Source: Acidobacteriota bacterium
Lineage (GTDB): Bacteria; Acidobacteriota; Terriglobia; UBA7540
Direction of reading: 5' to 3'
Length of the DNA stretch: 9,588 nt
Assembly (NCBI GenBank): GCA_021827245.1
Contig: JAKAWN010000262.1
Coordinates: forward strand, 1 to 9,588
The position numbers were made by a program, and so were the translations under genes. Positions 1 through 5,700 of the stretch are shown one piece after another. The first letter of the stretch is position 1. Each line of letters opens with the position of its first letter. The notes beneath the pieces are model-generated. The model saw only the letters and a list, made by a program, of their open reading frames with translations, was not told the origin of the DNA and ran no database searches.

Positions 1-404
1 TGGCGAGTGTTGTTACGCCCAATCTCCACGAAGCGAGCTCTCTTACTGGCCAGCGGGTAGGAGACCTCAACGGGATGAAAGAGGCGGCGCGGCTTATTCA
101 AGGTTTCGGAGCGCAAAATGTTGTGGTCAAGGGAGGGCATCTCGAAGGCGCCCCCGTTGATGTGCTCTTTGACGGCCATGAGTTCGTTGAATATCCGGCC
201 GCCAGAATTGAGACGAAGCATGGTCACGGGACGGGGTGCGTATTTGCTTAAGCCATTGCCGCCGGCCTGGCGAAGGGGATGGCGGTGCGGGAAAGTGTCG
301 CGGTTGCGAAGGAGTTTGTCACCTCGGCTATCCGGGAAGGGTTGCCACTCGGCAAAGGCCACGGGCCTGCCAATCCGATGCATGCACGTGGAACCTTTTC
401 GTAA
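1..404 (+). pseudogene. thiD: Hydroxymethylpyrimidine/phosphomethylpyrimidine kinase, 3' part, interrupted by an in-frame stop
   Basis: ThiD phosphorylates HMP and then HMP-P in cytoplasmic thiamin diphosphate synthesis. The reading frame enters from outside the window (first full codon at 3). It shows the family pattern TPNLHEASSLTG, then VVVKGGH, then the phosphate-loop motif HGTGC with its catalytic Cys, followed by AIAAGLAKG and a typical C-terminal GPANPMH. A TAA at 249-251 interrupts it three residues after that Cys (GCVFA-stop-AIAAGLAKG). The sequence downstream stays in frame and conserved up to the second TAA at 402-404. A serine or similar small residue is expected at the stop, and TCA to TAA is a single-base change, so this is a recent nonsense mutation or a sequencing error. 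A product ending at 249 would lose the helix that follows the active-site loop. The 5' end is missing, so fusion to another thi domain cannot be excluded. The family call is firm; the pseudogene status is less so. Confidence 0.82.
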
Positions 405-562
405 ATGTTTCGCGAGGGGTGAGCTTGGCTCTATACTCTTTAGGGGAGTGCTTGCCGGGAGCGGGGGGGCGCGCCGTTTTCCAGTTGCTCTAAGGAAGCA
501 CCAAAGGTAATTCACGGGTCCGGGGCGTTCCATTGGACCCAGAAGCTGTAGGAATAGGGATT

Positions 563-2206
563 ATGCGAAAACTCTTGCTGATGGCTTTGGGCCTGATTGG
601 ACTGTTTGACTCGATTTACCTGTTGTGGGAATACACGTCGCCTGCCAACCCGATGGTATGCGTGGGAGGGGGTTGTGACGCTGTTCGCGCGAGTGCGTAC
701 TCGCATCTCGGCGGACTGCCAGTACCTGTTTACGGCGTATTCATGTATGCCTGCCTGATCCTTCTGCTCTTCCTTTATCCGCTGCTTCCGACTTCGATAG
801 CGCGGTTGACCGGGTATGTAGTCGTGTTGATATCAGGGGCGGCCTTCCTGTTCTCGGTATACCTGACTGGAATCGAAGCATTTGTTCTGCATTCCTGGTG
901 TGTCTGGTGCGTCCTGTCTGCGCTTCTCGTGACGGCGATTTTTCTTCTGGCGCTTTTGGACCGCAGGCGGCCGGGGGCGCCTCTTGACGCCGCCCGCGCG
1001 CTTTCAGCGGTGCAAACGAATTTTGCCCTGATTCTCTTTGGGTTTGTACTCGGCGTTCCGGCCTTTATTCTGTTGACGCAGCACGGTGCTCTCCCTGCCG
1101 CGAAGCCCCCTTCCACCAAGACCGTCCAGGCGCACTTGATCCGCCCGGATACGCACTTTTATGGCAACCCTCACGCCGCCGTTACGATAGTAGAATTCGG
1201 GGATTTCAAGTGTCCAGCATGTCGCATGGCCGAAGCCACCGCCAAAAAGATTCGCGAACAATTCGGCAACAAGATTCGGTTCGCTTTTCGGCAGTTTCCC
1301 CTGGTGGGTGTTCATCCGCAATCTGAGAAGGCGGCGGAAGCAGCCGAATGCGCCGGTCAGCAGGGGAAATACTGGCAGGCTGTGGACATGTTCTATGAGC
1401 ACCAGAATGACTTAAGCCCGGCAGCCCTTAACCGGTATGCGGGGGAGATGGGCCTTGACTCCCGAAAGTTCGTCGCATGCCTTCAGAAAGGTGAGATGGC
1501 GTCGCGGGTCGCCCGGGACATAAAAGACGGTCAAGCTTTGGGCGTTCATGCGACTCCAACCTTTTTCGTTGACGGGCACATGATTGTGGGTCCCATCCCA
1601 TATCCGCAGTTCGAACAGCTTGTTGAGAACGAACTCAAGCTGAAAGGGGCGCCACAGGAAGCTTCCGCCTCCAGTTCGAAATCACCCAAGCAGAAGGAGG
1701 AAGCTCCCAGGACGACGGCTGGGACGGCCAAGCAGACCGCCACGAATAAGTCAACACCCAGTCCTTCAGGCGACACAATGAAAGTCATGGGAAGTACTTT
1801 AAACATTCTTGCCAGCCTGCAAAATTCTTCTGCGGCGGGTTGCAGCGAGGCTGAAGGGAAGAAAGAGCAGCCGAAAATGATCGGGACCGCTGAAGCCGAG
1901 AAGCTTTACGGCGACCGCTCGCAAGCTGTGTTCGTGGATGTCCGTACCACGAAAGCCTTCCAGACGGGCCACATTCCCGGCGCTCTTAACCTGCCGATCA
2001 ATTCTTTTAAAAAGGAATGGACCCGGCTTCCGAAGGACAAGACGATTGTGCTTTACGAGAGCGGAAACGCGGCAGGAGACATCTGCGCGTTCAGCCGGTC
2101 GGCTGGGCGCATCCTGCTCTCGCAGGGATTCGGCTACAATGATGTCAACGTTTATCGGGACGGCCTGGCGGGATGGCGGAAGGCCGGGCTACCGGTTAAA
2201 TATTAG
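563..2206 (+). CDS. VKOR–DsbA–rhodanese fusion, membrane disulfide-forming oxidoreductase
   Basis: The 547-residue protein probably makes disulfide bonds in periplasmic proteins and passes the electrons to quinone. Residues 1-171 are a VKOR domain with five likely membrane helices (about 4-22, 53-75, 82-103, 108-132, 153-171). It has the loop pair C33/C38, a conserved Ser nearby (S44 or S47) and the quinone-side motif C113-V-W-C116. Arg-rich DRRRPG at 133-138 follows helix 4 and fits the cytoplasmic side, which places the rest in the periplasm. Residues about 196-360 are DsbA/thioredoxin-like, with active site C217-P-A-C220 and cis-Pro in HATPT (P332). A low-complexity Ser/Lys/Thr/Pro linker covers about 365-405. 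Residues about 437-547 are rhodanese-like (FVDVR 457-461, HIPGALNLP, DGLAGWRKAGLP). The usual catalytic Cys position after IVLY is E499, and the only nearby Cys is C508. ATG 563 was chosen over an upstream in-frame TTG at 533 because AGGAATAGGG precedes it and the first helix then starts at the N-terminus. VKOR–DsbA fusions are known in bacteria; the added rhodanese domain is less usual. Confidence 0.92.
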   Translation: MRKLLLMALGLIGLFDSIYLLWEYTSPANPMVCVGGGCDAVRASAYSHLGGLPVPVYGVFMYACLILLLFLYPLLPTSIARLTGYVVVLISGAAFLFSVYLTGIEAFVLHSWCVWCVLSALLVTAIFLLALLDRRRPGAPLDAARALSAVQTNFALILFGFVLGVPAFILLTQHGALPAAKPPSTKTVQAHLIRPDTHFYGNPHAAVTIVEFGDFKCPACRMAEATAKKIREQFGNKIRFAFRQFPLVGVHPQSEKAAEAAECAGQQGKYWQAVDMFYEHQNDLSPAALNRYAGEMGLDSRKFVACLQKGEMASRVARDIKDGQALGVHATPTFFVDGHMIVGPIPYPQFEQLVENELKLKGAPQEASASSSKSPKQKEEAPRTTAGTAKQTATNKSTPSPSGDTMKVMGSTLNILASLQNSSAAGCSEAEGKKEQPKMIGTAEAEKLYGDRSQAVFVDVRTTKAFQTGHIPGALNLPINSFKKEWTRLPKDKTIVLYESGNAAGDICAFSRSAGRILLSQGFGYNDVNVYRDGLAGWRKAGLPVKY

Positions 2207-2342
2207 AGGGGAGCTTGGATGGGTTTTCGTCCGTAAAGACCTGCCGACGGCGAGGTCACGCTTTGAGCGGACCAGCGTTGCGTTCTCCAGTCAGATCGAT
2301 TGAATTTCCCAGTTATTATCCATTAAGTAATTAATATGAAGT

Positions 2343-2366
2343 CTCGCAAATATACTCGCAAATATA
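2343..2366 (+). repeat. Perfect tandem 12-bp direct repeat next to the promoter
   Basis: The unit CTCGCAAATATA occurs twice without a mismatch (2343-2354 and 2355-2366), with CT of a third unit at 2367-2368. It ends four bases before the -35 box of the promoter at 2371. Each copy with the next two bases contains TATACT. A direct repeat at one helical turn plus two bases, immediately upstream of -35, could be an activator site, or the AT-rich part may act as an UP element. Only the repeat itself is observed. Confidence 0.9.
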
Positions 2367-2370
2367 CTGC

Positions 2371-2400
2371 TTGACATCGCCTCCCCCGTTACTCTAGAAT
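2371..2400 (+). promoter_or_regulatory. Predicted sigma-70-type promoter for the HEAT–GT2 operon
   Basis: TTGACA (2371-2376) matches the -35 consensus exactly. After 18 bases comes TAGAAT (2395-2400), five of six matches to the -10 consensus. Transcription would start near 2407. An AT-rich stretch lies directly upstream. The nearest downstream gene on this strand is the HEAT-repeat gene at 2783, so this is the likely main promoter of the polysaccharide operon. A separate small RNA starting here is the alternative. Confidence 0.65.
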
Positions 2401-2423
2401 CCGCTTCGTAATTTGGACGCTGG

Positions 2424-2459
2424 ACCGGTTTTGTTCCTGCAACACTGAAAAGAACCGGT
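2424..2459 (+). promoter_or_regulatory. First leader hairpin (ACCGGTT/AACCGGT)
   Basis: ACCGGTT at 2424-2430 can pair with AACCGGT at 2453-2459, giving a 7-bp stem with a 22-nt loop close to the predicted RNA 5' end. The core ACCGGT is itself a palindrome, so the two copies could also be a pair of protein-binding sites on DNA. No function can be assigned. Confidence 0.4.
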
Positions 2460-2499
2460 TGTCTTTCCTCATCACGGCTGCTCGGAACGAGTCTTGTCA

Positions 2500-2572
2500 T
2501 TTAAGGCAGAAGGCGGCTCGCCAGAGTACTAGCCCTTGCTGGCTGGGCTAGCGCCATAATGTCTGCTTTAAG
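2500..2572 (+). promoter_or_regulatory. Structured RNA element in the leader (long base-paired stem with nested hairpins)
   Basis: The outer stem pairs 2500-2510 (TTTAAGGCAGA) with 2562-2572 (TCTGCTTTAAG): nine Watson-Crick pairs and two G-U pairs. Inside it, CTAGCCC (2529-2535) pairs with GGGCTAG (2545-2551) across a 9-nt loop. GGCG (2512-2515) can pair either with CGCC at 2519-2522, forming a three-way junction, or with CGCC at 2552-2555, extending the rod. The two alternatives are mutually exclusive, which is the kind of arrangement seen in RNA switches. I recognise no known riboswitch consensus, including the c-di-GMP-I class I would expect before a polysaccharide operon. The pairing is observed; a regulatory role is inferred. 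Confidence 0.5.
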
Positions 2573-2580
2573 GTGAATAC

Positions 2581-2612
2581 GACGTCCCCGGTATCGATGG
2601 GGACGTTCTTTC
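2581..2612 (+). terminator. Strong hairpin followed by a pyrimidine-rich run; possible attenuator or REP-like palindrome
   Basis: ACGTCCCC (2582-2589) pairs perfectly with GGGGACGT (2599-2606), an 8-bp stem extended by a G-T pair and closing a 9-nt loop. TTCTTTCTCC follows at once. This could end a short RNA of about 200 nt started at the promoter, or attenuate transcription into the operon. The T-run is interrupted by C, so it is not a textbook terminator. A dispersed REP-type palindrome is the main alternative. Confidence 0.35.
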
Positions 2613-2697
2613 TCCTTGTGTCGAATGGCCTGTCAACGCCCTCCGCTTCAAAGATTCCCGAATACAGCTCATTGTTTTCGTTTGCCAGCCGATAACA

Positions 2698-2734
2698 TGT
2701 GGTGGGGAATCCCCACCGCGGCCCGCGGCGGGCC
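2698..2734 (+). repeat. Two adjacent GC-rich hairpins upstream of the HEAT gene
   Basis: GGTGGGG (2701-2707) and CCCCACC (2711-2717) form a 7-bp stem with loop AAT, extendable by a T-G wobble and a G-C pair. GGCCCG (2720-2725) and CGGGCC (2729-2734) form a second 6-bp stem with a 3-nt loop. The pair ends about 19 bases before the Shine-Dalgarno sequence. Such tight double palindromes are typical of REP-like elements, or of structures that affect RNA stability and translation. Which applies here cannot be decided. Confidence 0.5.
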
Positions 2735-2752
2735 AAGATCTGAATAAGGGAC

Positions 2753-2759
2753 AGGAGGG
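2753..2759 (+). promoter_or_regulatory. Ribosome binding site of the HEAT gene, unusually distant and possibly masked
   Basis: AGGAGGG is an excellent Shine-Dalgarno match but lies 23 bases before ATG 2783, instead of the usual 5-10. GAGGG (2755-2759) is complementary to CCCTC (2771-2775), so a 5-bp hairpin could hide it. An out-of-frame ATG at 2778 lies between the site and the start. No upstream in-frame start codon exists before the TGA at 2741-2743, so ATG 2783 is the best choice. Confidence 0.5.
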
Positions 2760-2782
2760 ACCCCGTCTTACCCTCAAATGCG

Positions 2783-4267
2783 ATGCCTTTTCTTATCGAA
2801 CATGTTACCGAAGTCGTCTTTGTACTTTTTATCCTCGCTCTGCTAGGAAATCTGTTACTGATCGGGACCGTCTTTCTTCGCAGGCAAAGGCGGGGCAGAT
2901 TTTTCCACCGGATTGATTCACTCCGGGAGCGATACAGCCCGGTTATCGCCGGCGTGCTCGCCGGCCGTATGGCCTACGAGAAGGGTCTTGAGGACTTGCA
3001 GGGGATTTCCGGCTCCGACCGGGTGTTTATGCTGGAGCAGCTTTGTCTTGAAAAGAGGCCGGTTCCAAACGAGGAGCCTGCGCTCAGGCGGCTTTGCGAA
3101 GATCTCGGGCTGGTCAAGATCTGGCAGCAGCGCCTGATGGGACAGATTGACCATGTTTCGGTGCGCGAGGCTTTGATGAATCCGCAAAGCGTGGTTAGCC
3201 GGGTCGAATTTCTTCACTTCCTGATTCGCTCGAAGAGCGCTGAAAATCTGGGCCTCATTCGCCACGGGCCGAGCTGGCCTCTACTGGTGAAAGCGCTTGG
3301 AGATTCCAATCCTGACCTTCAGGTGGTTGCGATACGGGCGCTCGGGGCGATTGAGCACCCAGGAAGTTTCCCGGCACTGGTTGAACGGCTTCAGCAGGTA
3401 GTCCTGCAGTCGGATCCGCCGGTTTCCATTCGGACCCTCAAGTCGGCACTGGTGAGTTTTCCGCTGGAGAATGCAAGCGAGCTGATGGGCTCGCTGCAAC
3501 ACGCAAATCCGCGGATTCGTTTTCTTGCCACAGACATCATCCGGGAGATGGCCGAACGTGAGGCGGCGGGCGATCCCGATTTCTATCTCGATGGAAAGAA
3601 GACGATGCCGGAGCTCGCCGAGGTCTTCCTGACGCGCCTCCCGCTGGATGAGAACCCGGATGTGCGAGCCAGATCAGCGCCAGTGATTGCATACCTGGCC
3701 GACCCGCGCGCGGCCGCCACGCTGCTTACGCTGCTTGAGGATGAGATGTGGTTCGTCCGGTTGCATGCGGCGAGATCGTTGGCCAAGCGCAGGTTTGTTT
3801 CGTGTGCCAGCAAGGTTGCGAACGCCCTTACCGACCCAAACTGGAAGGTTCGCGAAGCTGCTGTTCGCGCGCTGCGAGCTTTCGGATCTCCGGGGCTGAA
3901 CCTGTTGACGGCTCATTTCCTTGCCAGTCGCGACCGTTACAGCCGGGAGCAGATCGCCGATGAGTTCCAAAGAGCGGGCCTGATCCCGGAATTGCTTGTT
4001 CGATGCGCCGAAGCGGGCAACGGGAGGGAAACGGCCATCCTCCGCCACCTGGCGGAAATGGGGAAGACCAGTTACATGATTTCCATCCTTGAGAAAGGGG
4101 ACGGCAACGGCCACCTGCGCAAGAAATTTCTGCAGCAGTTCGGACAATACCCTGATCCCCAGATTCATCAGTGGGTCGAGCGGGAGGCGGTGCTGGAACC
4201 CGATTTTGACGTCCGGGCTCTTGCCCGGCAGGCCTTGGCCGCTACGCGCCTGCATGGCGAGGCATGA
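2783..4267 (+). CDS. Membrane-anchored HEAT-repeat protein
   Basis: This 494-residue protein has one membrane helix near the N-terminus (about 9-32), followed by Arg-rich RRQRRGR that should stay in the cytoplasm. The remaining 450 residues are then cytoplasmic and mostly alpha-helical. HEAT-like repeats, recognised by paired helices with the 'D/N-P-x-V/L-R..A..AL' turn, are clear at about 165-192 (DSNPDLQVVAIRALGAI), 235-257, 290-307, 313-335 (DEMWFVRLHAARSLAKR) and 343-367 (DPNWKVREAAVRALRAFG). Such solenoids are binding scaffolds; no catalytic motif is seen. The next gene encodes a GT2 polysaccharide synthase and starts five bases after this stop (or overlaps it from the earlier ATG 4254), so the two are probably translated together. 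A role in holding or regulating the synthase at the inner membrane is my inference. HEAT repeats are also found in phycobilin lyases and other proteins, but nothing here points to those. Confidence 0.9.
   Translation: MPFLIEHVTEVVFVLFILALLGNLLLIGTVFLRRQRRGRFFHRIDSLRERYSPVIAGVLAGRMAYEKGLEDLQGISGSDRVFMLEQLCLEKRPVPNEEPALRRLCEDLGLVKIWQQRLMGQIDHVSVREALMNPQSVVSRVEFLHFLIRSKSAENLGLIRHGPSWPLLVKALGDSNPDLQVVAIRALGAIEHPGSFPALVERLQQVVLQSDPPVSIRTLKSALVSFPLENASELMGSLQHANPRIRFLATDIIREMAEREAAGDPDFYLDGKKTMPELAEVFLTRLPLDENPDVRARSAPVIAYLADPRAAATLLTLLEDEMWFVRLHAARSLAKRRFVSCASKVANALTDPNWKVREAAVRALRAFGSPGLNLLTAHFLASRDRYSREQIADEFQRAGLIPELLVRCAEAGNGRETAILRHLAEMGKTSYMISILEKGDGNGHLRKKFLQQFGQYPDPQIHQWVEREAVLEPDFDVRALARQALAATRLHGEA
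4259..4262 (+). promoter_or_regulatory. Shine-Dalgarno that decides the GT2 start
   Basis: GAGG at 4259-4262 lies nine bases before ATG 4272. The alternative in-frame ATG 4254, which would overlap the HEAT gene, has no such sequence upstream. ATG 4272 is therefore preferred, although either start leaves all domains intact. Confidence 0.5.
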
Positions 4268-4271
4268 ATTC

Positions 4272-5690
4272 ATGGAATTGTGGCGACAGATCTTTATCCA
4301 CGGGATGAACATGTTCAACCTGTTCATCGTTTCCTACTTTTTCATCGGAAACGGTGTCTATACGTTGCTGATGATGCTGTCCTTGGCGACAGTCTGGCTT
4401 TACAACCGGCGGCTTGCTTACCAGGACATGGATGAAATTCGCGAGTCTGCTGTAACGCCCCCAGTCACTGTTATTGTTCCGGCCTGGAATGAGGAGCAGA
4501 TTATCCTGGAGACTACGAATTCCATCCTTCAGACCGACTATCCGGAACTGGAAGTCGTGGTTGTCGATGACGGCTCGACCGACTCGACTCTGAGAAGCTT
4601 GGTCGATCACTTTCACCTGGTCAAGATGGATTTGATTTATCGCCCGCACATACCCACCAAAGCGGTCCGCGGATTTTACATGAATCCGGACCTGCCCAAT
4701 CTCCTGGTGATCAGCAAAGAAAACGGCGGCAAGCCTGATGCCTTGAACGCCGGGATCAATTCCTGCCGCACGCCTTATTTTTGTACTCTGGACTCGGACT
4801 CGATCCTCGAACGTGACGCCCTGCTGCGCCTGATGCGGCCTGTGATCCATTCCCCCGTCAACACAGTTGCCAGCGGCGGTATCGTCCGGGTGATGAACGG
4901 ATGCCAGGTTCGCGACGGACGGATTGCCAAGGTGGAGCTGCCCAAGTCGAGGCTGGAACGGTTTCAGGTGGTGGAATACCTGCGGAGTTTTCTGTTTGGC
5001 CGCACCGGATGGGATCTGCTGGGCGGAACGCTGATTGTTTCGGGAGCGTTCGCGGTTTTCCACCGCGAGACAGTGATGGAAGTAGGTGGGTTCGCGCATG
5101 ACACTGTGACCGAAGACATGGATCTGATTGTGCAGATGCACCACTGGGCCGTGAAAAACAAGCGGCACATCCGGATGTCTTTTACTTCGGACCCGGTGTG
5201 CTGGACGGAGTGCCCTGCCACTCTGAAGATGCTGGGCAACCAGCGGCGCCGATGGCAGCTTGGGTTGTGCCAGACCCTGTGGAAACATTCTGAGATGCTG
5301 TTTAACACAAAGTATGGGCTGGTGGGAATTTTCAGTTTTCCTTTTCATCTGTATGTGGAAGCGTTGGGGGCGGTGGTGGAGTTCCTGGGTTATTTTATGG
5401 TTCCTTTGGCCATCATTTTCGGAATGGTGCCAACAACACTCTACCTGCTCTTCGTCCTTCTAAGCCTCGCTTATGGCGGGCTGCTTTCGATTGGTGCCGT
5501 CCTTCTGGAAGAGCTCACATACCGCCGCTACCCTGAGTATGGTGACCTGGCGAAGCTTCTTTGGTTCGCCTTTATTGAGAACCTCGGCTACCGCCAACTC
5601 GTACTTTATTACCGGTTTGAAGGCGTTGTGAGATTCCTTTCAGGATCCCGGCATTGGGAGAAAGTGACCCACGTCGGAGTTGCACAGTAG
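4272..5690 (+). CDS. Processive GT2 glycosyltransferase, membrane polysaccharide synthase
   Basis: This 472-residue inner-membrane enzyme should polymerise a polysaccharide from nucleotide-sugars on the cytoplasmic face. An N-terminal membrane region (about 16-44) precedes a GT-A domain with every hallmark of the NodC/HAS/PgaC/cellulose synthase group: VTVIVPAWNEE (65-75), VDDGSTD (98-104), NGGKPDALNAG (151-161), the metal-binding DSD (174-176), GAF (258-260), catalytic TED (280-282) and Q324-R-R-R-W328, the signature of processive synthases. C-terminal membrane helices follow at about 351-384 and 386-412, and an amphipathic or re-entrant stretch at about 428-447. Length and layout fit the PgaC type better than BcsA, and no PilZ domain is present. 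The sugar cannot be read from the sequence. Its neighbours, a HEAT scaffold before it and periplasmic TPR proteins after it, point to an exported exopolysaccharide. Confidence 0.94.
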   Translation: MELWRQIFIHGMNMFNLFIVSYFFIGNGVYTLLMMLSLATVWLYNRRLAYQDMDEIRESAVTPPVTVIVPAWNEEQIILETTNSILQTDYPELEVVVVDDGSTDSTLRSLVDHFHLVKMDLIYRPHIPTKAVRGFYMNPDLPNLLVISKENGGKPDALNAGINSCRTPYFCTLDSDSILERDALLRLMRPVIHSPVNTVASGGIVRVMNGCQVRDGRIAKVELPKSRLERFQVVEYLRSFLFGRTGWDLLGGTLIVSGAFAVFHRETVMEVGGFAHDTVTEDMDLIVQMHHWAVKNKRHIRMSFTSDPVCWTECPATLKMLGNQRRRWQLGLCQTLWKHSEMLFNTKYGLVGIFSFPFHLYVEALGAVVEFLGYFMVPLAIIFGMVPTTLYLLFVLLSLAYGGLLSIGAVLLEELTYRRYPEYGDLAKLLWFAFIENLGYRQLVLYYRFEGVVRFLSGSRHWEKVTHVGVAQ

Positions 5691-5700
5691 GTCCCGCGAA

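Larger units (their letters stand above)
2207..2782. other. 576-bp intergenic region with promoter and long structured leader
   Basis: No convincing protein gene is seen on either strand. Two short minus-strand frames here have no ribosome binding site and read through hairpins. The first part (2207-2310) holds only a weak 5-bp hairpin (2238-2242 with 2253-2257) with no T-run, so no clear terminator for the VKOR fusion gene. From 2311 to 2369 the DNA is markedly AT-rich compared with its neighbours. It leads into a tandem repeat and a strong-looking promoter, then about 375 nt of leader with several inverted repeats before the HEAT gene. These elements are listed separately. Confidence 0.8.

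Noticed and set aside
408..437. Possible promoter before the VKOR fusion gene (TATACT at 432-437)
   Set aside because: The -10 is good, but the bases at the -35 distance (TTTCGC) match poorly. The 158-bp gap may still contain a promoter that I cannot identify with confidence.
118..510. Open frame of 130 codons on + overlapping thiD
   Set aside because: Arg/Pro/Ser-rich shadow of the ThiD frame, which has recognisable motifs.
2238..2257. Hairpin GACCT/AGGTC after the VKOR fusion gene as a terminator
   Set aside because: Only five pairs and no T-run after it.
2548..2777. Two short minus-strand frames (62 and 69 codons) in the intergenic region
   Set aside because: No ribosome binding site, no recognisable family, and they read straight through strong inverted repeats that explain the open frames better.
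2400..2780. c-di-GMP riboswitch or 6S RNA in the leader
   Set aside because: The conserved c-di-GMP-I core is not visible and the fold is not the single long bubble-containing hairpin of 6S RNA.
4242..5348. Long minus-strand open frame of 368 codons opposite the GT2 gene
   Set aside because: The + strand carries every GT2 motif. The antisense protein is rich in His, Gln and Arg without domains, as expected for the complement of a GC-rich gene.
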